Shown here: piece by piece, positions 16,322-25,243 of the stretch
Layout: every line of letters begins with the position of its first letter
How positions within the stretch are numbered: position 1 is the stretch's first letter
DNA from: Xenophilus aerolatus
Lineage (GTDB): Bacteria > Pseudomonadota > Gammaproteobacteria > Burkholderiales > Burkholderiaceae_C
Direction: 5' to 3'
Assembly: GCA_030418545.1 (NCBI GenBank)
Contig: QAIB01000001.1
Location: 372,001-436,000, forward strand
DNA length: 64,000 nucleotides
Made by a program: the position numbers and the translations under genes
The notes under the pieces: model-generated
What the model was told of the DNA's origin: nothing
What the model saw: the letters and a program-made list of their open reading frames with translations, nothing else
Database searches by the model: none

Positions 16322-18583
16322 TCAGGCCGCGGAGGCCTGGGGTGTCGGCGACTCGGCCGCCATCGTCTGCACGATGCGTGCCGCGTCGGCCTGCAGCTGC
16401 GTCGCCAGGCCGATGGCCAGGTCGAGGCGGCGCAGCAGCCAGGGACTGACGTCGTTGTCGAAAGGATCGGGCAAGGGGATCGGCCCCGCAGGCAGCGAGG
16501 GCGGCGCGAGCGTGTCGTCGACGTCCGACATGCGGCCGGCGGCGGCCGCGCCGATCACCGCCTCGATACGGGCGGCGCCGCGCGCCAGCGGCCCTTCGAT
16601 CGTCGCCAGCGTGAGGCGGTCGCGCCGCAGCACCAGCATCGACTTCACGGCGCTGAGCTGCGCCAGCAGCTGGTAGCTGTGCGCCTGCAGGCGCTGCAGG
16701 GGTTCCAGCGGCGGGCGCACGGCGCGCGGTTCCGACAGCGAGCGCTGCGTGGCCTGCACCAGCGCCGACAGGCTGTCGAAGGCCTCGCGCCGCGCCAGGC
16801 GCCATTCGAGTTCGGGGCTGCTGTCGACCGACTGCAGCTGGCCCAGGGCCAGCGCCAGCCGGGCGTGGCGCGCCTGCGCGGCCAGCGTGCGCGTGACCAG
16901 CGCCGGGATCTGCGTGCGCTCCCACGAGGGCAGCACGTAGCAGAAGGCCCAGGCCAGCGAGGCGCCGATGAGCGTGTCGCCGATGCGCTCCAGCAGCGCG
17001 AAGGTCGGGCTCGCCCCGGCGAAGAGCATGTGGGCCTGCACCAGGCCCAGCACGGTGGCGCCGACGGCAGTGACCGTGTACTTGCGCACCGCGAAGCCGT
17101 GCGCCACCGCCTGCGCCAGCGTCATGACGATGAGCAGTTCCAGCGGGCCCGGGTGCGAGGACAGCAGCGCCACCGCCAGCACGCAGCCGAACAGCGTGCC
17201 GGCCACGCGCTGGTTGCGGCGCTCCAGCGTCTGCGCCAGGCTGCCGCGCAGCACGACCACGATGGTCAGCAGGATCCAGTAGTCGTGCGAGCCCCAAGGC
17301 ATGGCCACCGCGATCAGGTAGCCCGCGGCCAGCGCCAGCGCGGCGCGGATGGCGTGGCGCAGCGGCGGCGCGTCCCAGCGCCACAGCGCCAGGAAGGGCC
17401 GGATCGACCAGTCGGTGGGGCTGACGAACATCTGCCAGTTGGCGCGCACCACGGCCAGGTCGGGCGCCACCTCGCCGCGTGCCAGGCCCGCAAGGCGTAC
17501 CGCCTCGTCGTTGAGGTGGCCCAGGCGGCTGGCCAGGCCGCGCGCCAGCATGGCGGCCGAGGGGCCGGGACGGTTGCTTTCTTCGTGCGCCTCTTCGTGC
17601 TGCGAGCGGATGGCGGCCAGTTCCGGGCGGCGGTCGATGATGGCGGCCGGCCGGCGGAACAGGAAGAGCGCGTCGGCCAGGTGCTCGACGTCGTCGGCCA
17701 CCGCCTCGAGCACGCCGCGGATCGCCTTGAGTGCCGAGGCATGGCGCGGGTGGCTGCGCAGCGATTCGAGGTCGAGTTCGCTGGCCAGCAGGTGGTCGCG
17801 CATCTCGAGCACCGTCATCAGCATGCCGGCCAGGCGCTGGCGCCGTTCGGTGCGCGGCGACTCCAGCACCAGGTCGCGCGTGGACTGCAGCTGGTCGGCC
17901 AGCGCGGCCTGCTCGCGCAGCAGCTGGCCCAGCAGCGGGGCGGCGATCTCGCGCACGTCGTCCGACTCGTCGGGCGCGCGGAACTGGCGCGCCTGCGTGC
18001 GCATCAGCGCCGACACCGACAGCAGCAGGTCGGCCATCATCTGCACGCGGTAGCGCGCATTGAGCGCGAGGTTGGCCAGCGTCGCGTAGACCACGTACAG
18101 GCCCGCGCCCAGCGCCATGTGCAGCGTGCGCACCAGCGCCTGGTGCAGGCCCTCGGGCGGCGGCGTGGCGAGCGAGAACACCATGGCGAGCATCACCGCG
18201 ATCGCGATCGGGATGCCGCGCTTACCCCAGGCCATGGCCAGGAAGGCGAGGAAGGTCGCGGGTACCAGCAGCAGGCCCAGGCGCCACGGCGCGTGGTGCA
18301 GCATCTGCACCGCGAAGAACAGGGGCAGGCCCAGCAGCGGCGCCGGCAGCATCTGCCGCAGCTTGCCGCGGCGCGGGCCGGGCCGGTCGGGCGGGCTGGC
18401 GACGATGACGCCGGTGGCGGCCGCGGCACCGGCCAGCGCGCCCAGCCACAGGTGCACGCCGCCCGAGATCAGCAGCAGGCCCAGCGCGACCGACAGGCCG
18501 CAGGCCACGTCGGCGCTCAGCAGCATGCGCAGCGCCGAGCGCGTGCGCTGCGAGAGGTGGCTGAGCGGGCCGCTGGCGATCAC
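16322..18583 (-). CDS. FUSC-family inner-membrane transporter (YccS/AaeB-like)
   Basis: A 753-aa protein with two membrane domains. The first (~20-165) contains [28 protein letters not shown], and the second (~410-540) contains [48 protein letters not shown]. That last stretch is the hallmark of FUSC/aromatic acid exporter proteins. A ~240-residue cytoplasmic helical region lies between them. The family exports weak aromatic acids (AaeB) or is uncharacterised (YccS). The GTG start overlaps the suhB stop by 4 nt. Confidence 0.85.
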   Translation of the reverse strand: MIASGPLSHLSQRTRSALRMLLSADVACGLSVALGLLLISGGVHLWLGALAGAAAATGVIVASPPDRPGPRRGKLRQMLPAPLLGLPLFFAVQMLHHAPWRLGLLLVPATFLAFLAMAWGKRGIPIAIAVMLAMVFSLATPPPEGLHQALVRTLHMALGAGLYVVYATLANLALNARYRVQMMADLLLSVSALMRTQARQFRAPDESDDVREIAAPLLGQLLREQAALADQLQSTRDLVLESPRTERRQRLAGMLMTVLEMRDHLLASELDLESLRSHPRHASALKAIRGVLEAVADDVEHLADALFLFRRPAAIIDRRPELAAIRSQHEEAHEESNRPGPSAAMLARGLASRLGHLNDEAVRLAGLARGEVAPDLAVVRANWQMFVSPTDWSIRPFLALWRWDAPPLRHAIRAALALAAGYLIAVAMPWGSHDYWILLTIVVVLRGSLAQTLERRNQRVAGTLFGCVLAVALLSSHPGPLELLIVMTLAQAVAHGFAVRKYTVTAVGATVLGLVQAHMLFAGASPTFALLERIGDTLIGASLAWAFCYVLPSWERTQIPALVTRTLAAQARHARLALALGQLQSVDSSPELEWRLARREAFDSLSALVQATQRSLSEPRAVRPPLEPLQRLQAHSYQLLAQLSAVKSMLVLRRDRLTLATIEGPLARGAARIEAVIGAAAAGRMSDVDDTLAPPSLPAGPIPLPDPFDNDVSPWLLRRLDLAIGLATQLQADAARIVQTMAAESPTPQASAA

Positions 18584-19629
18584 TCGCTGGCGGTGCCGGG
18601 TGCGGTGTCGCCGCCGGCGGCGGGGGTGTCGGTCGGGCGCTTGGCGCGGATCATCTTGCGCGCGGGCGCCGGGGCCGACGCGGGTGCGGATTCGGTGTCG
18701 GGCGCCGCCGGGCTCAACTCGACCGTGGACCGTGCATAGACGTCGTCGCCGCCGCCGGCCGCCTGGCGCGTGGGGTCGGTCGCGCGGATGCGTTCGCTGG
18801 CGGCGAGCTTGGCATCGACGCCGGCGAACTTGCTGTACTTGGACAAGATGGGCACCAGCTGGCCATAGATGCGCGGCGCGCCGGCCAGCACCTCGCGCTG
18901 GTCGAGGTACTCGCCCTCGCCGGTGAAATTGCTGATCAGGCCGCCGGCCTCCGTCACGAGCAGCGAGCCCGCGGCCACGTCCCAGGGGTTCAGGCCGTTC
19001 TCGAAGAAGGCCTCGGCGAAACCGGCGGCGACGTAGGCCAGGTCCAGCGCGGCGGCGCCGGGGCGGCGCAGGCCGGCTGCGCGCGGCATCAGGTCGGCCA
19101 TGATGGCCAAGTACTGCTTGAAGTTGTCGCCCGCGCGGAAGGGGAAGCCGGTGGAGATCAGGCTCTCTTCGAGCCGCGTGCGCTTGGACACGCGGATGCG
19201 CCGCTCGTTGAGGAAGGCGCCGCGCCCGCGCGAGGCGGTGAAGAGGTCGTTGCGCGTGGGGTCGTACACCACGGCCTGCTCGACCTTGCCGCGCACCGCG
19301 AGCGCGATCGACACGCAGTAGACGGGAAAGCCGTGGATGAAGTTGGTGGTGCCGTCCAGCGGATCGATGATCCAGACGAATTCGGAATCCTTGGCGCCGC
19401 GCTCGGTGCCCGATTCCTCGGCCAGGATGCCGTGGCCGGGGTAGGCCGTGAGCAGCGTGTCGATGATCGCGGCCTCGCTCGCGTGGTCCACCTCGGTCAC
19501 GAAGTCGTTCACCTGCTTTTGCGACACGCGCACGGCTTCGACGTCGAGCGCCGCGCGGTTGATGATGGCGCCGGCGGCGCGTGCGGCCTTGATGGCCACG
19601 TTGAGCATGGGGTGCAGGTTGGACGACAT
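18580..19629 (-). CDS. suhB: inositol monophosphatase family protein, SuhB-like
   Basis: A 349-aa Mg-dependent phosphatase. The metal-binding motifs are present: [24 protein letters not shown] and, later, [18 protein letters not shown]. In E. coli SuhB dephosphorylates inositol-1-phosphate and also takes part in rRNA antitermination complexes. The catalytic part ends near residue 265. The remaining ~80 residues are a low-complexity Ala/Pro/Thr tail ending in [21 protein letters not shown], absent from E. coli SuhB. It is divergent from trmJ, with a 141-bp shared promoter region. Confidence 0.9.
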   Translation of the reverse strand: MSSNLHPMLNVAIKAARAAGAIINRAALDVEAVRVSQKQVNDFVTEVDHASEAAIIDTLLTAYPGHGILAEESGTERGAKDSEFVWIIDPLDGTTNFIHGFPVYCVSIALAVRGKVEQAVVYDPTRNDLFTASRGRGAFLNERRIRVSKRTRLEESLISTGFPFRAGDNFKQYLAIMADLMPRAAGLRRPGAAALDLAYVAAGFAEAFFENGLNPWDVAAGSLLVTEAGGLISNFTGEGEYLDQREVLAGAPRIYGQLVPILSKYSKFAGVDAKLAASERIRATDPTRQAAGGGDDVYARSTVELSPAAPDTESAPASAPAPARKMIRAKRPTDTPAAGGDTAPGTASE

Positions 19630-19770
19630 GGATTTTCGAGTGGGCGGAACCGCGCCGCGGGTGGCGCTGGTTCGTGGACTGGCTGGAAGAGCGGGCGCGC
19701 CGGGCCGGCGATGCGGGCGGCGAGAATCCGCGATTTTACCGATTCGGCCCTCCGCTCCCCGCAGCCCCCC

Positions 19771-20493
19771 ATGCGCACCCGCTTCATCCTGATCCAGACC
19801 AGCCATGCCGGCAACGTGGGCGCGGCCGCGCGCGCGATGCGCACCATGGGCTTCGACGATCTCGTGCTGGTGGCGCCGCGCTGGCCCAACGTGCTGCGGC
19901 GCGAAGAGACCATCCAGCGCGCCAGCGGCGCCCTCGACGTGCTGGAGAAGGCGCGCATCGTCGACACGCTGGACGAGGCGCTGGACGGGCTCACGCACTT
20001 GTGCGCCACCGCGATGGTGCCGCGCGACTTCGGCCCACCCACGCGGGCGCCGCGGCCGCATTTCGAATCGCTGGTGGCGGCCGGCACGCCGCAGCACGTG
20101 GGGCTGCTCTTCGGCTCGGAGCGCTTCGGCATGCGCAACGAGGACGTGTACCGGTGCCACGTCGCCCTGTCGATTCCCACCGATCCGGCCTTCGGCTCGC
20201 TCAACCTCGGCGCTGCGATCCAGCTGATCGCCTACGAATGGCGGCAGGCGCTGGGCGGCTTCGAGGTGAAGGACGCGACGCCGGTGCCGCCGGCGGCGGA
20301 CGCCGCGGCGCTGGCCGGCATGCTCGAGCACTGGGAGCGCTCGCTGGTCGAGATCGGTTTCCTCGACCCGGCCGCGCCGAAGAAGCTGATGCCGAGGCTC
20401 ACGCAGCTCTTCAACCGCGCGCAGCCTACGCCGGAGGAGATCCACATCCTGCGCGGCATCGCCAAGGCGATGGCGGACACGCGGCGGCGCTGA
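19771..20493 (+). CDS. trmJ: tRNA (cytidine/uridine-2'-O)-methyltransferase TrmJ
   Basis: A 240-aa SPOUT (SpoU) methyltransferase that modifies the ribose at position 32 of tRNAs. The three motifs are visible: [15 protein letters not shown] (motif 1), [10 protein letters not shown] (motif 2) and [15 protein letters not shown] (motif 3). The C-terminal helical extension ([25 protein letters not shown]) is typical of TrmJ. The start is the ATG at 19771; an upstream in-frame extension starting at 19333 runs antisense through suhB and is not real. Confidence 0.92.
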   Translation: MRTRFILIQTSHAGNVGAAARAMRTMGFDDLVLVAPRWPNVLRREETIQRASGALDVLEKARIVDTLDEALDGLTHLCATAMVPRDFGPPTRAPRPHFESLVAAGTPQHVGLLFGSERFGMRNEDVYRCHVALSIPTDPAFGSLNLGAAIQLIAYEWRQALGGFEVKDATPVPPAADAAALAGMLEHWERSLVEIGFLDPAAPKKLMPRLTQLFNRAQPTPEEIHILRGIAKAMADTRRR

Positions 20494-20602
20494 AGCGCGG
20501 AACGGGCGCACCGCGAGCAAGGTCTCCCGCGCAGCGGCCGATGGGCGCGCGGACCCGCCCTTAGACTCGCCAGCCCATTTGCTCATAGCCAGAACATCCA
20601 TC

Positions 20603-21388
20603 ATGTTCAGCCGCCTGCGCTCCGACATCCGCTGCATCCTCGAGCGGGACCCGGCTGCACGCAGTGCCTGGGAGGTGCTCACGCTCTATCCCGGCCTGCA
20701 TGCGGTGGTCCTGCACCGGGCGGCGCACTGGTGCTGGACCCACCGGCTGCGCTGGGTGGGACGCGCGATCTCGCAGGCCTCGCGCTGGCTCACGGGCATC
20801 GAGATCCACCCCGGCGCCAAGCTGGGCGAGCGGGTCTTCTTCGACCATGCCATGGGCGTGGTGGTGGGCGAGACCGCCGAGATCGGCGACGGCTGCACCA
20901 TCTACCAGGGCGTGACCCTGGGCGGCACCTCGCTCTACAAGGGCACCAAGCGGCACCCCACGTTGGGCCGCGACGTGGTGGTGAGCGCGGGCGCCAAGGT
21001 GCTGGGCGGATTCACCGTGGGGGACGGTGCCAAGATCGGCTCCAACGCGGTGGTCCTCAAGCCGGTGCCCGCGGGCGCGACCGCGGTGGGCATCCCGGCG
21101 CGGATCATCCTGCCGAAGGGAGACGCTGCGCACGCAGGCGACGCCGCGATGGCCGCCCCGCGCTTCTCGGCCTACGGCATCACGCCCGACGACGACCCGC
21201 TGAGCCAGGCGATGCGCGGCCTGATCGACAACGCCGCCAATCAGGAGCAGCAGATCGCGCTGCTGTGGCAGGCGCTGGAGGCGCTGTCCGAGCGCGTGCG
21301 CGTGCCGCGCGGCGACTGCGTGCCGGCCGAGGCCGCGCGCGAGAGCGGCTTCGAGGCCGACCGGCTCACGCAGCTAGTCGGCAAGTGA
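20603..21388 (+). CDS. cysE: serine O-acetyltransferase
   Basis: Transfers acetyl from acetyl-CoA to L-serine, the first step of cysteine synthesis. A short helical N-terminal domain (residues 1-65) precedes the left-handed beta-helix built from hexapeptide repeats ([32 protein letters not shown]). The catalytic region is [11 protein letters not shown] and the motif [17 protein letters not shown] is the SAT signature. The C terminus (residues ~175-261) is longer than in short SATs and carries a predicted helix. It converges on the DUF4166 gene, with only 7 nt between the stops. Confidence 0.94.
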   Translation: MFSRLRSDIRCILERDPAARSAWEVLTLYPGLHAVVLHRAAHWCWTHRLRWVGRAISQASRWLTGIEIHPGAKLGERVFFDHAMGVVVGETAEIGDGCTIYQGVTLGGTSLYKGTKRHPTLGRDVVVSAGAKVLGGFTVGDGAKIGSNAVVLKPVPAGATAVGIPARIILPKGDAAHAGDAAMAAPRFSAYGITPDDDPLSQAMRGLIDNAANQEQQIALLWQALEALSERVRVPRGDCVPAEAARESGFEADRLTQLVGK

Positions 21389-21395
21389 GCCGCCG

Positions 21396-22010
21396 TCAGT
21401 CCAGCCGGAAGCGCCCGCTGTAGCGGAACACCTCGCCCCACAGCGGATGGCGGATGGCCATCTTCATCGTGAAGGCGCCCTCGTCGCCTGCCACGGGGCG
21501 TTCCTCCACATGGGCACGGCCCAGCAGCAGGTGCAGCGGCAGCGGCAGGTGCCACCGACCCAGGCGCCACACAGTGCCCAGATCGCGGAAGACCAGCGCG
21601 CCGTCCTCGGCCGTGACGCGCAGGCGCAGGCCGAGCCCGAAGCGCACCCACTCGACGACCTCGTGGCGTGCGGCATCGGCCACCGTCATGTGCGAGCGGA
21701 AGTGGAACACCGGCCGGCCCGGGAAGTGGAAGCAGCGGTCCCAGTACAGGGCGGCGTCCTGCGGCTGGCAGCGGTAGTGCACTTCGATCGGCACGTCGCG
21801 GCCGGTATGCGGCACCAGCGTACCGAAGAGGCCGCCGGCCGGCATCAGCAGCGCGGCCCAGCGTGCGCGCCAGACCTCGTCCATGCGGCCGCGCACGGTC
21901 ATGCGGTCGTCGGAGTACGGGCGCAGGCCGTAGTGGCGCCGCACCACCGCGCCCAGCCGCTGCCAGTCGGCGTTGCCGAGCACGTCCTGGAAGACGGGTG
22001 TGTGCGTCAT
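21396..22010 (-). CDS. DUF4166-domain protein
   Basis: A 204-aa soluble protein matching the DUF4166 pattern. It starts with FQDVLGNADWQRLGAVVRRHYGLRPYSDDRMTVRGRM, then RCQPQDAALYWDRCFHFPGRPVFHFRSHM, and ends with HPLWGEVFRYSGRF. The function of the family is unknown. It is the last gene of a four-gene operon and overlaps the SRPBCC gene by 4 nt. Its fold may be related to SRPBCC or lipid-binding barrels, but that is a guess. Confidence 0.8.
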   Translation of the reverse strand: MTHTPVFQDVLGNADWQRLGAVVRRHYGLRPYSDDRMTVRGRMDEVWRARWAALLMPAGGLFGTLVPHTGRDVPIEVHYRCQPQDAALYWDRCFHFPGRPVFHFRSHMTVADAARHEVVEWVRFGLGLRLRVTAEDGALVFRDLGTVWRLGRWHLPLPLHLLLGRAHVEERPVAGDEGAFTMKMAIRHPLWGEVFRYSGRFRLD

Positions 22011-23044
22011 CCCGCGATCGTCGCCCGTTCCGCACGGGCCTTGTACAGGCCGAGGATGTGCTCGGAGAAATCGCCCAGGAGGAAGTGTGCGACGCGGTCC
22101 GCGTACCAGTTGAAGCGGGTGCTGACGCGCCAGGCGACGTCGATGCGCAGATCGGTGCCGCCTGCGCGCGGCGTCAGCGTGTAGGTGGTCTCGCGCAGAT
22201 CGAAGTAGTGGCCGCCGATCAGCACGTGGTCGTCCAGCGCGCCCTTCGGGAAGGAGTCGGGCGAGAAGCGGTAGGTCCAGCGCAGGCGATGCGGCGGCGA
22301 CCATTCGGCCACTACCTCCTCGAAGTGCACGTTCTTCTGCCAGCGCACCTCGCGCACGCGGCCTTCGGGGCCTTCCCGGGTCACGCCCTCCACCGGCATT
22401 GGCACGCCGATGCGCCAGGCCCAGGCGCCACCGATCTCGGCCGGGCGGATGTCGCGGGCGTTGTTCAGTTCGTGCCACACCGTGTCGGCCGGGGCGGCGA
22501 TGAAGACGCTGCGGGTGGTGGACGAGAACCGGTCGGGGTTGGGCATCATCGGCTCGAGCGCGCCCAGCGCCAGGGGCAGCAAGGCGAAGGAATAGACCGC
22601 CTGCTTCGGCCAGTTCGTGATGCGGCACACCAGGCCCATCGCCAGCCCGCCCAGGCTGCCCATCACCGCGAAGAGCGGGACGATGACGATGGCGCAGATG
22701 ATCCCTTCGATGAAGACCACCAGCGTGCCGGCGACGAACAGTGCCGTCGCCACCCAGGGCGCCCAGAGGTAGTAGCCGATGCTGCGGCGGCGGATGCGCT
22801 CGGCGGCGTACACGGTGACCGCGCCGCACACCGCAGGCGCCAGGTAGATGAACGCACCGAGCATGGCCGAGAAGCGTTGGCCCGGCGCACCCCAGAAGAG
22901 CAGCCGGATCACGAAGGCCACGCCCGCGCCCACCAGCAGCGGGACCCAGCCCGAGAAGGGCAGGTTGGCGGCCGGCGGCACCGCGGTGTCGGCCGCGACC
23001 GGTGCCGGCGGCAGGGCCGAGGGACGTGTGGTCTCGTCGTTCAT
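22007..23044 (-). CDS. membrane-anchored SRPBCC-fold protein
   Basis: A 345-aa protein. The first half has four to five membrane segments (GWVPLLVGAGVAFVIRLLFW, MLGAFIYLAPAVCGAVTVYA, LWAPWVATALFVAGTLVVFIEGIICAIVIVPLFAVMGSLGGLAMGL). The second half (from ~185) is a START/SRPBCC ligand-binding domain: RSVFIAAPADTVWHELNNARDIRP..., EVRWQKNVHFEEVVAEWSPPHRLRWTYRF and ETTYTLTPRAGGTDLRIDVAWRV. It probably binds a hydrophobic substrate at the membrane. It overlaps the methyltransferase stop by 4 nt and the DUF4166 start by 4 nt. Confidence 0.82.
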   Translation of the reverse strand: MNDETTRPSALPPAPVAADTAVPPAANLPFSGWVPLLVGAGVAFVIRLLFWGAPGQRFSAMLGAFIYLAPAVCGAVTVYAAERIRRRSIGYYLWAPWVATALFVAGTLVVFIEGIICAIVIVPLFAVMGSLGGLAMGLVCRITNWPKQAVYSFALLPLALGALEPMMPNPDRFSSTTRSVFIAAPADTVWHELNNARDIRPAEIGGAWAWRIGVPMPVEGVTREGPEGRVREVRWQKNVHFEEVVAEWSPPHRLRWTYRFSPDSFPKGALDDHVLIGGHYFDLRETTYTLTPRAGGTDLRIDVAWRVSTRFNWYADRVAHFLLGDFSEHILGLYKARAERATIAG

Positions 23045-24000
23045 GCCGGCACCCTCGCATCGCTGCGCCGCACGGCCGTGACCAGGCCGTAGTCGAAGTC
23101 GCGCCAGAAGAGGCCCAGCGCCAGCGCGCAGTAGCTGGCCACGATGTGCTTGCGCCGCCAGGGCGTGAGCCGGCCGCGTGCCTTCCACAGCTCGGCGATC
23201 GCGAAGCGCGTGGCCAGGAAGGGCACGTGCAGCGCGCTGGGCGCGATGCGCCAGCGCAGCGAGCGGAAGCGCACGTCCTCGAAGCCTTCGGCACGCAGCG
23301 CAGCCAGGAAGTCGTCACGCTGCGCCAGGGTGGGCACGGCCCAGCTGTCGGCCCACAGGCGGTGCAGCCAGCCCGCCAGCCGGCCCGGACGCTCGCGCAG
23401 AAGAAAACCGTCGAGCACCACCAGCCGCGCGCCGGGCTTGAGCAGGCGCGCCGCCTCGCGGCAGAAGGCGCGCTTGTCGGTGCCCGGCGCGTAGCAGGCG
23501 CTCTCCACCGCCCAGGCGCCGTCGGCCTGTGCGGCCGGCAGGCCGGTGCGGGTGAAGTCGGCTTCCAGGTGCACGGCGCGCTCCGCCACGCCGGCGGCGG
23601 CGTCGAGCCGGCGGGCGATGCCGTTCTGCACGGGCACGTTGGTCACCGTCACCGCATGCAGCCGCGGCCAGCGCTGCAGCAGCGCGCGCGTGGTGGCGCC
23701 GGCGCCGCAGCCCAGGTCGACCACGCAGGCAGGCTGTCTGCCGTCGATGCGCAGCGCGTCGCCCACCACGTGGTTCATCGCGTCGAGCATCGACTCGCGC
23801 CGCAGCGGGTTGAGCCCGGCGCGCCAATAGCCGAAGTGCATGTTGTAGGCCGGGCTCCAGGCGCGGTAGTCGTGCGCCACCTCGGTGAAGTAGTCCTGCG
23901 TGTCACGCGGGGTGATGGCGTTGTCTGCTATGGAATCGATAGCTGCTCGCGCAAGCGGGGCGGGCGCTGCGGCCTGATTCGGCATGAAATTCGTGCGCAT
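23041..24000 (-). CDS. class I SAM-dependent methyltransferase
   Basis: A 319-aa methyltransferase. The SAM motif I is VVDLGCGAGATTRALL, followed by VTVTNVPVQNGIARRL and a central AVESACYAPGTDKRAF. The region YFTEVAHDYRAWSPAYNMHFGYW resembles enzymes acting on isoprenoid, sterol or fatty-acid-like lipids. The ATG at 24000 has GGGAGG upstream and touches the previous stop (TGATG). The first ~35 codons run through a copy of the dispersed repeat, giving the peptide ARAAIDSIADN. This N-terminal part is therefore probably dispensable, and the conserved protein starts near ITPRDTQDYF. Confidence 0.85.
   Translation of the reverse strand: MRTNFMPNQAAAPAPLARAAIDSIADNAITPRDTQDYFTEVAHDYRAWSPAYNMHFGYWRAGLNPLRRESMLDAMNHVVGDALRIDGRQPACVVDLGCGAGATTRALLQRWPRLHAVTVTNVPVQNGIARRLDAAAGVAERAVHLEADFTRTGLPAAQADGAWAVESACYAPGTDKRAFCREAARLLKPGARLVVLDGFLLRERPGRLAGWLHRLWADSWAVPTLAQRDDFLAALRAEGFEDVRFRSLRWRIAPSALHVPFLATRFAIAELWKARGRLTPWRRKHIVASYCALALGLFWRDFDYGLVTAVRRSDARVPA
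23926..23983 (-). repeat. dispersed bipartite repeat inside the methyltransferase gene, copy 5
   Basis: On the minus strand it reads GAATCAGGCCGCAGCGCCC, a GC-rich arm and the core GCTATCGATTCCATAGC (23943-23927), then CA. It is nearly the same as the copies at 15068 and 39117. It lies wholly within the 5' coding region of the methyltransferase and is in frame. Confidence 0.75.
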
Positions 24001-24473
24001 CACCGGCCTCCCTCGCTGCCCGCGCGGCCGGGCAGGGTGCAGGCGCCGTCGCGGCACGAGTCGGCGTGCCGGGCGGCACGGCGTGCTGCGCGATCGAGGA
24101 AGGGTTCGACGAGCCAGGCCGGGAGCCGCCGGCGATGGCGTGCGAGCAGCGGGTAGGCGCGCGCGGCGGCGTGCGAAATGCCGGGCAGGCCCAGCAGGGC
24201 GCTGACGATCGGCAGCCCGACCGCCGCATGGGCCTCGCGGAAGCTCTCGATGCCGGTGTACACGTGGCCCGCCGCGTCGACGGCGTGGATCGTGGTCATC
24301 AGCGCGGCACGTGGTGCCGGGCCGCCGGTGAAGTCCTCGGGCGAGCAGTCGACGAAGGCAAGGCGGCCCGCGGTGTCGCGGACGCGCAGGTTGCGCATTT
24401 CGCCGCTGCACAGGCGGCAGCTGCCGTCGTAGTAGAGAGTGACGGGGTAGACGGGCATGTGACGACTGTGCAT
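24000..24473 (-). CDS. DCC-family thiol-disulfide oxidoreductase-like protein (DUF393)
   Basis: A ~157-aa protein of the DCC family. The signature YYDGSCRLCSGEM carries the D-G-x-C-x-x-C motif, with FVDCSPED further on. The family has a thioredoxin-like fold and unknown substrates. A weakly hydrophobic C-terminal stretch is followed by a Cys pair in DSCRDGACTLPGR. Start choice is uncertain (ATG 24473 or ATG 24458); neither has a good ribosome site. It is the first gene of the DCC-methyltransferase-SRPBCC-DUF4166 operon and lies right behind operator 1 of the MarR-type regulator. Confidence 0.8.
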   Translation of the reverse strand: MHSRHMPVYPVTLYYDGSCRLCSGEMRNLRVRDTAGRLAFVDCSPEDFTGGPAPRAALMTTIHAVDAAGHVYTGIESFREAHAAVGLPIVSALLGLPGISHAAARAYPLLARHRRRLPAWLVEPFLDRAARRAARHADSCRDGACTLPGRAGSEGGR

Positions 24474-24482
24474 GGTTGATGC

Positions 24483-24514
24483 TTTCGAAATTTCAGTCAA
24501 AACAGAAATATTGA
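24483..24514. promoter_or_regulatory. operator copy 1 for the adjacent MarR/GbsR regulator
   Basis: TTTCGAAATTTC, then AGTCAAAACA, then GAAATATTGA. The motif contains an AATTTC-N10-GAAAT inverted repeat and is almost identical to the site at 25149-25180. It lies 10 bp before the first candidate start of the DCC operon, behind the regulator gene. Confidence 0.65.
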
Positions 24515-24534
24515 GGCAAAAAAAACACGGCGCT

Positions 24535-25131
24535 TCAGATCATCGGCAGGCCGCCCTGCAAATGGTCATCTTCCCCGGGCTTGCGGGCCTCCGCAGGCGC
24601 CCCCGCGGCGTCGCCACGCACGAAGCGCTGGACGCTTGCGCCCAGGCTCAGCACTTTGTCGAGCGTGCCGGGCGACAGCCGCAGCATCTCGTCGGCCCAC
24701 GCGCCCAGCTTGCCCATGAGTTCCATCGTGGCGCGGATGCGGTCCTGGGCGTCGGCCGGTTCGCGGGCGAAGTCGGGGTGGGCGACGATCTCGCGCAGCA
24801 TGCGGGTGGTGGGGTCGAACTCGCGCTCCTTGCGCTCGCGCACGACGGTGCGGAACAGCTCCCACACGTCGACGCTGGTCTCGAAGTAGTCGCGCCGGTC
24901 GCCCAGCATGTGCGTCACGCGCACCAGGTTCCAGGCCTGCAGTTCCTTCAGGCTGTTGCTCACGTTGGAGCGGGCGACGTTGAGCGTCTCCGACAGTTCC
25001 TCGGCATGCAGGGGCTTGCCGTGCACGAAGAGCAGGGCGTGGATCTGCGAGACGGTGCGGTTGACGCCCCACATCGAGCCCATTTCGCCCCAGTGCAGGA
25101 CGAACTTGCGTTGCAGTTCGGTCAGTTCCAT
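24535..25131 (-). CDS. GbsR/MarR-family transcriptional regulator
   Basis: A 198-aa winged-helix regulator. The recognition region is LHAEELSETLNVARSNVSNSLKELQAWNLVRVTHMLGDRRDYFETS, which matches the GbsR/MarR branch (helix-turn-helix with SNVS, then a wing). The C terminus (~60 residues) is Gly/Glu-rich and predicted flexible. It is transcribed towards the DCC-methyltransferase operon on the same strand. Near-identical 32-bp sites before its own start (25149) and before that operon (24483) point to autoregulation and control of the operon. Confidence 0.85.
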   Translation of the reverse strand: MELTELQRKFVLHWGEMGSMWGVNRTVSQIHALLFVHGKPLHAEELSETLNVARSNVSNSLKELQAWNLVRVTHMLGDRRDYFETSVDVWELFRTVVRERKEREFDPTTRMLREIVAHPDFAREPADAQDRIRATMELMGKLGAWADEMLRLSPGTLDKVLSLGASVQRFVRGDAAGAPAEARKPGEDDHLQGGLPMI

Positions 25132-25148
25132 GGCTTGGAGCTTATCGT

Positions 25149-25180
25149 TTTCGAAATTTCTGTCAACAAAGAAATTGTTG
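25149..25180. promoter_or_regulatory. operator copy 2 (autoregulatory) for the MarR/GbsR regulator
   Basis: TTTCGAAATTTC, then TGTCAACAAA, then GAAATTGTTG. It holds an AATTTC-N10-GAAATT inverted repeat. It sits 18 bp upstream of the regulator start in an AT-rich divergent promoter region shared with the radical SAM gene. Confidence 0.65.
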
Positions 25181-25218
25181 GCGGCGAACCTTTGCTGAGA
25201 AAAGTTTTCATCGGCGAA

Positions 25219-25238
25219 TACTGTTTTTATGTACAGTG
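25219..25238 (+). promoter_or_regulatory. LexA (SOS) box
   Basis: TACTGTTTTTATGTACAGTG fits the LexA consensus TACTGT-N8-ACAGTA at every conserved base but the last. It ends 5 bp before the radical SAM start codon, so it would overlap the promoter or the very start of the transcript. Confidence 0.7.
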
Positions 25239-25243
25239 TTTTC

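Noticed and set aside
15644-18739. 1031-codon open frame on the plus strand
   Set aside because: Antisense to mscS and the FUSC gene, which are clear families; composition is Arg/Gln/His-rich shadow sequence.
25229-25243. ATG at 25229 as start of the radical SAM gene
   Set aside because: It falls within the LexA box; 25244 gives the family-like N terminus.
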